The position numbers and the translations under genes are program-made. This document shows positions 8,432 to 16,238 of a stretch of DNA of 64,000 bases, piece after piece. The stretch is from positions 930,001 through 994,000 of the forward strand of contig NZ_FTNM01000001.1 in the NCBI RefSeq assembly GCF_900156415.1, given 5' to 3'. This DNA comes from Pontibacter lucknowensis (GTDB lineage Bacteria; Bacteroidota; Bacteroidia; Cytophagales; Hymenobacteraceae). The notes beneath the pieces are model-generated. The model was not told the origin of the DNA, did no database searches, and saw only the letters and a list, made by a program, of their open reading frames with translations. Within the stretch, counting starts at the first letter, position 1; each line of letters starts with the position of its first letter.

Positions 8432-11400
8432 ATGCGTACCCAAATGACCAGACTTCTGCGTTACCTGCTCCTCTACATCTTGGTTTGCACCACCTCTTGT
8501 AGCCCCAGTATTTACTACGGGCCCAGTGCGGGCAACTGGCAGCACTTTTCTTTACCCGACTCAACGGGCATTGCCTATACCGTGTACCTGTTGGGCGACG
8601 CGGGGGCTCCGCAACTGGATAAAACCGAACCCACACTCAAATTACTAAAATCGCAGCTCGACCGCGACCCCAGGAGCATGCTGCTGGTGCTGGGCGACAA
8701 CCTGTACCACGACGGACTTTCGGAAGTAGGTAGCCAGACCCGCGATCAGGGCGAAAAGCGCCTCAACGAGCTAATAAAAGTAGTGGATGACCACCAGGGC
8801 AAAGTGTTTTTCGTGCCTGGCAACCACGACTGGGATTATATGGGCCCTAAGGGACTGGAGAAAATACGTAGGCAAGAGCAGTACATTGAGGCGGGCATCA
8901 ACAAAGGCAACACCTTTGTACCCGACGACGGCTGCCCTGGCCCGTATGTGGAACAGCTGCGTGACGATGTGATATTCATCGGTATAGATACCCAATGGTG
9001 GCTGCACAAATACGAAAAGCCCTATGGCGCCGACAACGGCTGTAACGCGGGCACCGAAACTGAAATGCTGCAACAGATTGAACAGACGCTCGAAGCCAAT
9101 AAAGGTAAGCACATCGTCATCGGGGGGCACCATCCGTTTGTGAGCAACAGTAACCATGGCGGCTTCTATACCGTGATGGACCACCTTTTCCCGCTGCGCC
9201 TCATACGAGACGGACTCCTGTTTCCGCTGCCCGTTATCGGCTCGCTATACCCGTTTTACCGCCAGCTTGGCGGCGTGGACCAGGACATTCCGCACTACCG
9301 CTACCAGTTGCTCATCAGCCGCATGGAGCAGCTTTTCAACCGCTACGACAATATCATTTATACCTCGGGCCACGACCACAACCTACAGCTGCACAAAATC
9401 GACAAGTACATCCACATCCTCAGCGGCTCAGGCTGTAAAACGGCACCTGTGGATGTCGAGAACAACGCCACCTTTGCCCACAGCGAGAAGGGATTTGTAA
9501 AAGTGATTTATTACACCAATGGTGAGGTATGGACCGAGTTCTGGTCGCCTGAGGGCGATGGCGACACAGGCCGGGTAAACTACCGCGGCAAGCTTTACGA
9601 CCAGATTCGCCAGGACGCAACCGCCACCGCCGCCTGCACCGATACGCTTCAGGCGGAGCCTGTGGAGTTCAGGCCTGCCGATCCGAAAAAGAAGCCCTAC
9701 GCACTGGCTGGTGTGTTGCTCAAAAATGATTATGCAAAAGAATGGGCCACTCCTGTGCGTGTCACCTACCTCGACATGGGTGCTGTGGGCGGTGGCCTGA
9801 GTCCGTTTGGCGTCACCAAAGAGCGCGACCGCAACAGCCTGCGCCTCCGCAGCGCCAAAGGCTACGAGTACCGTTTCCGCCCTTTGCTCCGCGATGCCAT
9901 GCGTACTGTGCCGCAACAGTACCGAGGCACGGAAGTCATACAGTCGGTGCCCGAAACGTGGTTGCCCTCGCAGCACCCTTATGCACCGCTTATTGCCACG
10001 CCGCTCGAGAAAGCCGCTGGGTTGCTGGCCTCCTCCCCAGCTCTGCACCTGCTGCCCGACATCGATTGCCTGGAGCCTTACAAAGCACCTTTCGGCAACC
10101 GTTTAGGTTTTCTGGAGTTTGATGCCGAAGACTACCGCCTGGGCCATAGGGATCAGGATGCCGATGATGTGCAGGAACTGAGCTACACTGCCATGCTGCA
10201 CCGCCTCGAAGACGACCACCTGCACCAGGTCAACGCCCGCGCTTTCGTCAAAGCCCGCCTCCTCGATATGCTCATCGGTGACTGGGACCGCCACGAAGAT
10301 AACTACGAGTGGAGCCTGACCGAGGCGAACGGCCGCACGCTATACCTGCCTATACCGAAGGTGCGCGACAATGCCTTTTTCGCTTTTGACGGTTTTTTCC
10401 CATGGCTGGCCACCCGCAGCTGGGGTGTGCAGGAGTTGCAGCACTTCGGCTATAAAATCCAAAACCTGAAAGGCCTGAACATGGCCGCTAAAGACCTCGA
10501 CCGCCGTCTGCTGGGTAGCCTCACCCCTGCCGACTGGGTGCAGATAGCCGACAGCCTGGAAGCAGTGCTCACCGACGAGGTGCTGGCCAATGCCGTGCGC
10601 CAGATGCCCCCCGAAGTATACCCGCTGCACGGCGACGAGCTGACCCAGAAACTGAAAGCCCGACGGGTGCAGCTGCCCCGCGTAGCCGAAGAATACGCCA
10701 TGCTACTGGCCCGTTACGTGGATGTGTTTGGCAGCAAAAAGAAAGAGCTGTTTGAGATTGAGCGATTAGCCAACGGCGACACACGTATCACCGTGACCGC
10801 CGCCAATAACCCAAGCCACACACTCTATACCCGCACATTCTCTCCTGAGCATACCAGAGAAATACGCCTCTACGGTTTCGGGGGCGACGATGAATTCAGG
10901 GTAACGGGCGAAACGGGCAGCGACATAAAAGTGCGTGTGATTGGCTACAAAGAGCACGGCCGCTACCAGTTTGCCTTCTCCGATAGCCTGGACAACAGCA
11001 GCATCTCCTATAACTTGCGCAATACCATCGGCGACAAGAACGTGATAGACAACACCCGCGCTACCTACGAAGATTTTGCCACAGGCGACCTGATCAACAG
11101 CCCTGCCTCTGACGAGTTTCGCTATACCCGCATAGGACCTAACTTCACGGTTATTTACAACACAGCCGATGGGCTGGTGCTGGGCGCGGGTATGCAGTAC
11201 AGGCCGTACAAGTTCAGAACGAGCGCCAGGGGCGGCGTGCAGCGCTTGCTTTACCAGCGCTCACTCAAAACAGGTATGGCCCGCATTTTCCATGAAGGCG
11301 AAATCAAAGACCTGTTCTTCGACCTCGATTTGGTGAGCCGCGCCTGGGTATATGCCCCCTACTACAGCATGCAATACCGTGGCTACGGCAACCGCCCAGC

Positions 11401-12085
11401 CCCAACCGATGCGCCCATGAACGAGCGGGTAGAGCTGAGCAATGCCCATATTTCGGCAGCTTTGCAGAAGCCTTTTGGCACGTTCTTCTCGCTCGGGGCG
11501 GGACCTGTGTTGGAGTATTTCAGGTTGAGCGAGCGCCGCAACAGCTGGGTTCAGGAGCTTTTACCCGACAACCGACAAGACGCATTTGGACAGCGCAGCT
11601 ACCTCGGCGCCACTGCCTTTTTCAGGACCGATGCGAGAGACTACGAGCACAACCCGAGCCGCGGACTGGTGATAGACCTGCGGGGCAACTGGTTTCAGGG
11701 GGTGGCCAACACCAGCGGCGGGTATAGTCGCTATACCTACGAAGTGCGCTACTACATGAGTCCGAATCTGCCTTATCAGCTCACCTTCGCAGGACGCATA
11801 GGCGGTGGCATCAATACGGGCCGCTACGCTTTCTACCAGGGCAATATGCTGGGTGGCGGCCTCCTGCCCGACTTCAGCCAGACCATTCGCGGCTACAGCC
11901 AGACCCGCCTAGTCGGCGACCGCAGTTTCTTCACCAACCTCGAAATGCGTGTAGCCCTGCTCAACTACCGCGTATACCTGTTCCCTGGCAAAGTAGGTGT
12001 GCTCGGCCTTTACGACACAGGCCGTGTCTGGACCCGCACCAACAACGTAGGCGGCTGGAACAGGGCCTATGGTGGCGGCATCTGA
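8432..12085 (+). CDS. Metallophosphoesterase-kinase-like-surface-antigen beta-barrel lipoprotein, ended by an in-frame TGA
   Basis: A very large envelope protein of 1217 residues up to a TGA. The start at 8432 (MRTQMTRLLRYLL) gives a lipoprotein signal with the lipid-site Cys in TTSCSPS; an upstream in-frame ATG at 8297 would bury it. Residues about 45-330 are a calcineurin-like phosphoesterase: LGDAG (Asp56), LGDNLY, GNHD (131-133), GGHHPF and GHDH (313-316). Residues about 570-640 contain LLDMLIGDWDRHEDN (DRH at 619-621), resembling the catalytic loop of HipA/Fam20-type kinases. The last 350 residues alternate like a BamA/surface-antigen barrel. The TGA at 12083 is followed in frame by 30 more codons ending in Phe, so the natural end is 12178 and the barrel lacks its last strands here. 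It may act on phosphorylated extracellular substrates; no function is established. Confidence 0.85.
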   Translation: MRTQMTRLLRYLLLYILVCTTSCSPSIYYGPSAGNWQHFSLPDSTGIAYTVYLLGDAGAPQLDKTEPTLKLLKSQLDRDPRSMLLVLGDNLYHDGLSEVGSQTRDQGEKRLNELIKVVDDHQGKVFFVPGNHDWDYMGPKGLEKIRRQEQYIEAGINKGNTFVPDDGCPGPYVEQLRDDVIFIGIDTQWWLHKYEKPYGADNGCNAGTETEMLQQIEQTLEANKGKHIVIGGHHPFVSNSNHGGFYTVMDHLFPLRLIRDGLLFPLPVIGSLYPFYRQLGGVDQDIPHYRYQLLISRMEQLFNRYDNIIYTSGHDHNLQLHKIDKYIHILSGSGCKTAPVDVENNATFAHSEKGFVKVIYYTNGEVWTEFWSPEGDGDTGRVNYRGKLYDQIRQDATATAACTDTLQAEPVEFRPADPKKKPYALAGVLLKNDYAKEWATPVRVTYLDMGAVGGGLSPFGVTKERDRNSLRLRSAKGYEYRFRPLLRDAMRTVPQQYRGTEVIQSVPETWLPSQHPYAPLIATPLEKAAGLLASSPALHLLPDIDCLEPYKAPFGNRLGFLEFDAEDYRLGHRDQDADDVQELSYTAMLHRLEDDHLHQVNARAFVKARLLDMLIGDWDRHEDNYEWSLTEANGRTLYLPIPKVRDNAFFAFDGFFPWLATRSWGVQELQHFGYKIQNLKGLNMAAKDLDRRLLGSLTPADWVQIADSLEAVLTDEVLANAVRQMPPEVYPLHGDELTQKLKARRVQLPRVAEEYAMLLARYVDVFGSKKKELFEIERLANGDTRITVTAANNPSHTLYTRTFSPEHTREIRLYGFGGDDEFRVTGETGSDIKVRVIGYKEHGRYQFAFSDSLDNSSISYNLRNTIGDKNVIDNTRATYEDFATGDLINSPASDEFRYTRIGPNFTVIYNTADGLVLGAGMQYRPYKFRTSARGGVQRLLYQRSLKTGMARIFHEGEIKDLFFDLDLVSRAWVYAPYYSMQYRGYGNRPAPTDAPMNERVELSNAHISAALQKPFGTFFSLGAGPVLEYFRLSERRNSWVQELLPDNRQDAFGQRSYLGATAFFRTDARDYEHNPSRGLVIDLRGNWFQGVANTSGGYSRYTYEVRYYMSPNLPYQLTFAGRIGGGINTGRYAFYQGNMLGGGLLPDFSQTIRGYSQTRLVGDRSFFTNLEMRVALLNYRVYLFPGKVGVLGLYDTGRVWTRTNNVGGWNRAYGGGI

Positions 12086-12178
12086 TTCTCGCTCTTCAAC
12101 CGTATTGTGCTCACGGGCACCGCCGCCTACTCCCGCGAAGGCACCCTGATTAATGTGCAGAATGGGTTTTTCTTTTAA
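12083..12178 (+). other. In-frame TGA followed by the missing C-terminal barrel strands
   Basis: After the TGA at 12083-12085 the same frame continues for 30 sense codons (FSLFNRIVLTGTAAYSREG ... GFFF) to a TAA at 12176-12178. The tail has alternating barrel-strand character and a terminal Phe, as outer-membrane barrels need for assembly. A Trp (TGG) at the TGA position would fit the GGG(L/I)W pattern I expect in this family. This looks like a recent nonsense change or a sequencing error, not the normal end. Confidence 0.8.
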
Positions 12179-12183
12179 TTGCT

Positions 12184-12191
12184 TATCTTTA
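12184..12191 (+). promoter_or_regulatory. Weak -7 promoter-like box TATCTTTA
   Basis: TATCTTTA matches TAnnTTTG at all but the last base and lies four bases before the ATG of the SDR gene. If used, transcription would start at about the start codon. Confidence 0.25.
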
Positions 12192-12195
12192 AGCT

Positions 12196-12984
12196 ATGAA
12201 CTTAGACCTGACGGATAAAAGAGCCATCGTGTGCGGCAGCACGCAAGGTATAGGCAAGGCCATCGCTGTAGAACTGGCGCAACTGGGTGCCAGCGTGACA
12301 CTGGTAGCCCGCAACGAAGCCAAGTTACAGGAGGTAGCCCAGGAACTGGACAACAGCAAAGGGCAGCAACACGACTACCTGGTAGCCGATTTCAGCAAGC
12401 CCGACGAGTTGGTACAGCAGCTACAGGTATACATGCAGCAACACAACCAGGTACACATCCTTGTGAACAACACAGGCGGACCAGCGGGCGGACCAATTGT
12501 AGATGCCAAACCAGAAGAGTTTCTCAGCGCTTTCAACATGCACTTGATTAACAACCACAACCTGGCGCAGGCAGTTATTCCGCTGATGAAAAAAGCAGGC
12601 TACGGCCGCATTATTAACATTATCAGCACCTCAGTGAAACAGCCGCTGCAGAACCTAGGCGTGTCGAACACCATTCGCGGTGCCGTGGCTAGCTGGGCGA
12701 AGACCATGTCCAACGAATTAGGGCAATATGGCATCACGGTGAACAATGTGCTCCCTGGTGCTACCCGCACAGGGCGTCTGGAGTCTATCATCGAGAACAA
12801 AGCGAAAAAAACTGACAGTGAAGTAAATAAGGTGGAAGAGGAGATGATGAGCGAAATCCCAGCCCGCCGCTTCGCCGAACCTGAAGAAGTCGCTGCAGCT
12901 GCAGCATTTCTGGCTACGCCAGCGGCGGCATATATCAACGGCATTAACGTGCCAGTGGATGGTGGCAGGACGGGGAGTTTGTAA
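12196..12984 (+). CDS. SDR-family oxidoreductase with Asn/Arg in place of the Tyr/Lys active site
   Basis: A Rossmann-fold short-chain dehydrogenase/reductase-like protein of 262 residues. The NAD(P)-binding motif is CGSTQGIGKAIA (about 13-24), followed by NNTGGPAGG (about 94-102) and a C-terminal INVPVDGGRTGSL. The usual catalytic YxxxK is replaced by NTIRGAVASWAK: Asn stands at the Tyr position and Arg at the Lys position, in a subfamily I recall as sharing this N-x-x-R pattern. Classical hydride transfer is therefore doubtful. It follows the phosphoesterase/barrel gene and precedes the semialdehyde dehydrogenase, so a kynurenine-pathway role is possible but unproven. Its only ATA isoleucine codon sits inside a GGTATA motif. 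Confidence 0.9.
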   Translation: MNLDLTDKRAIVCGSTQGIGKAIAVELAQLGASVTLVARNEAKLQEVAQELDNSKGQQHDYLVADFSKPDELVQQLQVYMQQHNQVHILVNNTGGPAGGPIVDAKPEEFLSAFNMHLINNHNLAQAVIPLMKKAGYGRIINIISTSVKQPLQNLGVSNTIRGAVASWAKTMSNELGQYGITVNNVLPGATRTGRLESIIENKAKKTDSEVNKVEEEMMSEIPARRFAEPEEVAAAAAFLATPAAAYINGINVPVDGGRTGSL

Positions 12985-13257
12985 CCTCACCCTTTCCCTT
13001 TTATAGAGAGCCCCTATCCCCAAAACAGGGAAGGGAGTTGAGAAAGCCCTCGCTCGCGCCCCGCGAGTGTGAGCTATCTGGCGGACCCCGGCCGCTTTGG
13101 TTTGTACCTGTCGGTACAAGTGGCGGGACGCCACTGAATAACGCACACTCGCGGGACGCGAGCGAGGGCTCAAGAAAACAAGGAGAATACACCTTTACTA
13201 AAAATAAACCCCAAAACTCCCCCTCCTGTTTTTAGGAGGGGGCTGGGGGGAGGTAAC
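12985..13257. repeat. Composite intergenic repeat with 27-bp inverted arms
   Basis: The gap is built of nested inverted repeats. Long arms at 13045-13071 and 13144-13170 pair over 27 bases with one mismatch. Inside lie two smaller perfect hairpins: TTGTACC/GGTACAA (13102-13119) and GTGGCG/CGCCAC (13120-13134). On the right flank is a C/G-rich hairpin with nine-base arms CCCCCTCCT/AGGAGGGGG (13219-13242), and a similar, less regular pyrimidine/purine pair lies near 13011-13034. Open frames across it have no protein character. It looks like a dispersed REP-like or miniature element; copies elsewhere cannot be checked here. Confidence 0.7.
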
Positions 13258-14703
13258 ATGCAGCACATCCATAACTACATTGACGGCCAGTTAGTCATGC
13301 CTGTGGCAGGGCAGTATATCGACAACTACAACCCCGCTTTGGGCGAAGTGTACTCGCTTATACCTGACTCCGACGAGCAGGACGTGGAACAGGCGGTGCA
13401 GGCGGCTTTGAAAGCTTTTCCTGCCTGGTCGAACACACCTGCCGAGAAGCGGGGGCAGATTTTGATGCGCATTGCTGACCTGATTGACCAGAACCTGGAC
13501 AAGCTGGCTGAAGCCGAATCAATAGACAATGGCAAGCCGCTGAAACTGGCGAAGTCGGTGGATATACCGCGGGCGAGTAGCAACATGCGCTTTTACGGCA
13601 CGGCTATTCAGCACTTCGCTTCGGAAGCGCATTACATGGAGGGTACTAATGCCATCAACTATACCGTGCGCCATCCGCATGGGGTGGTGGGCTGCATTTC
13701 ACCCTGGAACCTGCCGCTATACCTGTTCACCTGGAAGATTGCCCCTGCCCTTGCCGCGGGCAACTGTGTGGTGGCAAAGCCTTCTGAAGTCACGCCCATG
13801 ACGGCCTACATGCTTTCGGAAATCTGCATAGAAGCGGGCTTACCGGCGGGTGTGCTCAACATCGTACACGGCTACGGCCACAAGGTAGGTGCGGCCATGA
13901 CGGCGCACCCGAAAGTGCCGGTTATCTCTTTTACGGGTGGCACGGCCACAGGGCGCACCATTGCTGCCACGGCGGCCCCGATGTTCAAGAAGCTGTCGCT
14001 GGAGTTGGGCGGCAAAAACCCGAACATCATCTTTGCGGACTGCGACTTCAATAACGCCCTGCATACCTCTATCCACTCCTCCTTCGCCAACCAGGGTCAG
14101 ATTTGCCTCTGTGGCTCCCGCATTTTCATTGAGCGGCCGCTTTATGAGAAATTCCGCGATGCTTTTGTGGAGAAAGTAAAAGCCTTGCAGGTAGGCGACC
14201 CGATGGAAGAAGGCTCAAAAATGGGCGCGGTGGTATCGGAACAGCACATGCAAAAGGTCCTTTCCTATATCGAACTGGCCAAACAAGAGGGCGGCACCAT
14301 CCTTACGGGCGGACACCAGGTGCAGGTAGAAGGACGTTGCCAGAACGGCTGGTTCATCGCCCCAACCATCATCGAGGGACTGCCCTACAACTGCCGCACC
14401 AACACCGAGGAGATCTTCGGCCCAGTTGTCACCCTCACCCCTTTCGACACCGAGGAAGAGGTCATCCAATACGCCAACTGCACCGACTACGGCCTCGCCG
14501 CCACCATCTGGACACAGAATCTGCAACGTGCCCACCGTGTCGCGCACCAAGTGCATTCAGGAATCATCTGGGTGAACACATGGCTCCTACGTGACCTCCG
14601 CACACCTTTCGGCGGCATGAAGAATTCGGGGGTAGGTCGTGAAGGTGGATTTGAGGCGCTAAGATTCTTCACCGAGCCGCAGAATGTTTGTGTAAAGTTG
14701 TAG
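13258..14703 (+). CDS. 2-aminomuconate/2-hydroxymuconate semialdehyde dehydrogenase (ALDH family)
   Basis: An NAD-dependent aldehyde dehydrogenase of 481 residues. ALDH signatures are complete: SPWNLPLYLFTWKIAPALA (about 148-166), SFTGGTATGR (about 223), LELGGKNPNII with the general-base Glu (about 248) and NQGQICLCGSR with the catalytic Cys (about 283). The ending WVNTWLLRDLRTPFGGMKNS plus GVGREGG is characteristic of the ALDH8A1/muconic-semialdehyde branch. The natural substrate is therefore the aminomuconate semialdehyde made by ACMSD, whose gene is 6 kb away on the other strand. The ATG lies just after a strong purine stretch (GGGGGGAGG) that can act as a ribosome-binding site, unusual in this window. 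Confidence 0.92.
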   Translation: MQHIHNYIDGQLVMPVAGQYIDNYNPALGEVYSLIPDSDEQDVEQAVQAALKAFPAWSNTPAEKRGQILMRIADLIDQNLDKLAEAESIDNGKPLKLAKSVDIPRASSNMRFYGTAIQHFASEAHYMEGTNAINYTVRHPHGVVGCISPWNLPLYLFTWKIAPALAAGNCVVAKPSEVTPMTAYMLSEICIEAGLPAGVLNIVHGYGHKVGAAMTAHPKVPVISFTGGTATGRTIAATAAPMFKKLSLELGGKNPNIIFADCDFNNALHTSIHSSFANQGQICLCGSRIFIERPLYEKFRDAFVEKVKALQVGDPMEEGSKMGAVVSEQHMQKVLSYIELAKQEGGTILTGGHQVQVEGRCQNGWFIAPTIIEGLPYNCRTNTEEIFGPVVTLTPFDTEEEVIQYANCTDYGLAATIWTQNLQRAHRVAHQVHSGIIWVNTWLLRDLRTPFGGMKNSGVGREGGFEALRFFTEPQNVCVKL

Positions 14704-14874
14704 GAAACCCTTGCGTCTGAAGAACCTTGTGACGAGAGACGGAGAAAGCCGGCTAAACTGCTGGTAGAAGGAAGCTGAGAAATAATCCGGATTTCTTCCA
14801 TCCCCAAAAGGACAGAAAGGAATGTAGAGGCCTCATAATCCGGCTCCTTCTTTACCCATGCCTGCATTTCTCCG

Positions 14875-14882
14875 TACCTTTG
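14875..14882 (+). promoter_or_regulatory. -7 promoter box TACCTTTG directly before the ClC gene
   Basis: TACCTTTG is a perfect TAnnTTTG match and ends four bases before the ATG at 14887. Since starts in this phylum lie roughly 5-9 bases after the box, the messenger probably begins at the start codon (leaderless). Confidence 0.55.
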
Positions 14883-14886
14883 CAGG

Positions 14887-16158
14887 ATGGACTTTAAAAG
14901 AAGAAGACTGGCCGTTACGCTTCGGAACCAGATTAACTATCCTTTACAGTTTAACCCATTTGTATTCAGCAAGATATTCTTGTTGTGGGTAGCTATTGGC
15001 ATTATTGGCGGTATCATTGCAGGCATTTACTGGATGGTTCTGGAGGGATTGCTTCACTTTCTGGCACCTGTACAGGGTCTGTATGTGATTCCGCTCATGG
15101 CTGGGGCTGGCCTGCTCGCCGGACTTATTATCCACTATCTCGGCGACCCCGGCGAGATGGATCTTATTGTCAATAACATCCGCTTTAAAGGAGGGCACCT
15201 GGAGCCGAAGAACAATCCTTCCATGATCTTGTCGTCGTGGTTGTGTATCGCAAGTGGCGGTAGTGCGGGCCCGGAGGCACCCTTGGTGCAAGTAGTTGGC
15301 TCCACCGGTACCTGGATCGCAAAACAGCTCAAAATCAGGGGCGAAGACCTCCGATCCCTGACCATAGCCGGTATGGCCTCTGCTTTTACAGCCCTATTTG
15401 GGGCGCCGCTTGGAGGCACTCTGTTCGCTCTGGAAATCCTGCATCACAAGCACGTAGTAGAGTATTACCAGGCGCTTATACCTGCCTTTGTCGCCAGCTG
15501 CTCCAGCTATGTTGTTTTTATCCTGATCACGCACATTGGCATAGGCCCCACCTGGAATTTCCCTGTGTACTCCACCCCTGAGCTAAACGACTTCTTTTAC
15601 GCAATGCTCTATGCGCTGGCAGGTACCGCGGCGGGCTGGCTTTTTATATTTACAGTGCGTCAGTGCAGAGCCCTCTTTAAAAAATTCAGGGTACCGATCT
15701 ATGCGAAAATGGCCGTGGGTGGATTTCTGATCGGCATCATCGCCTATTATGTTCCACTTTCGCGTTACTTCAGCCACGATGAACTCAATGTACTCCTAGC
15801 CGAAGAATTCACGCTAGGTTTTCTGCTTCTGCTACTGGTAGCCAAGATTCTGGCCATCAGCTTTACAGTTACCTCGGGGTGGCGGGGTGGATTTATCATT
15901 CCGCTTTTCTTTGTAGGAGCAACTGTAGGTATGATTGTCAACCAGGCTTTCCCCGGACAGAACTTGCCGCTTATCCTGATTAGCTGTATGGCCGCTATTA
16001 ATGCCTGCGTTACCCGCACTCCTATCAGCACCATTATTTTACTTGCAACACTCACTGGATTCCAGCACTTTATTCCGATCATGTTTGCAAGTCTTACAGG
16101 GTTCTTTTTGGCTCCCAAAACTCCACTGATTAATGCACAGCTTGGGGTAAAAGAATAG
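14887..16158 (+). CDS. ClC-family voltage-gated chloride channel / Cl-/H+ exchanger
   Basis: An inner-membrane ClC protein of 423 residues that moves chloride, possibly coupled to protons. Three family signatures are present: SGGSAGPEAPLVQ (about 118-130), a variant of the GREGP loop that keeps the gating Glu, MASAFTALFGAPLGGTLFALE (in two parts, about 163-183), and SGWRGGFIIPLFFVG, the GxFxP anion loop (about 327-341). About ten to twelve hydrophobic segments are seen. No CBS domains follow, so this is the short bacterial form. The gene stands alone with its own promoter box. I cannot tell channel from exchanger by eye. Confidence 0.93.
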   Translation: MDFKRRRLAVTLRNQINYPLQFNPFVFSKIFLLWVAIGIIGGIIAGIYWMVLEGLLHFLAPVQGLYVIPLMAGAGLLAGLIIHYLGDPGEMDLIVNNIRFKGGHLEPKNNPSMILSSWLCIASGGSAGPEAPLVQVVGSTGTWIAKQLKIRGEDLRSLTIAGMASAFTALFGAPLGGTLFALEILHHKHVVEYYQALIPAFVASCSSYVVFILITHIGIGPTWNFPVYSTPELNDFFYAMLYALAGTAAGWLFIFTVRQCRALFKKFRVPIYAKMAVGGFLIGIIAYYVPLSRYFSHDELNVLLAEEFTLGFLLLLLVAKILAISFTVTSGWRGGFIIPLFFVGATVGMIVNQAFPGQNLPLILISCMAAINACVTRTPISTIILLATLTGFQHFIPIMFASLTGFFLAPKTPLINAQLGVKE

Positions 16159-16238
16159 TCTATCTCTCAATGCCTCCGGGTGCTCATGTGCCTTTGACTG
16201 TTTATCACGTAAGTATTTAGAAACAGTGACTTAGAGAC

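Noticed and set aside
13038..13235. Short frames through the inverted repeat before the semialdehyde dehydrogenase gene
   Set aside because: Their sequence simply reflects the repeat arms. No start signal, no protein character.
13000..13257. Possible insertion sequence with transposase
   Set aside because: Inverted arms are present but no transposase frame fits in 270 bases, and no target duplication is clear. It is kept as a repeat only.
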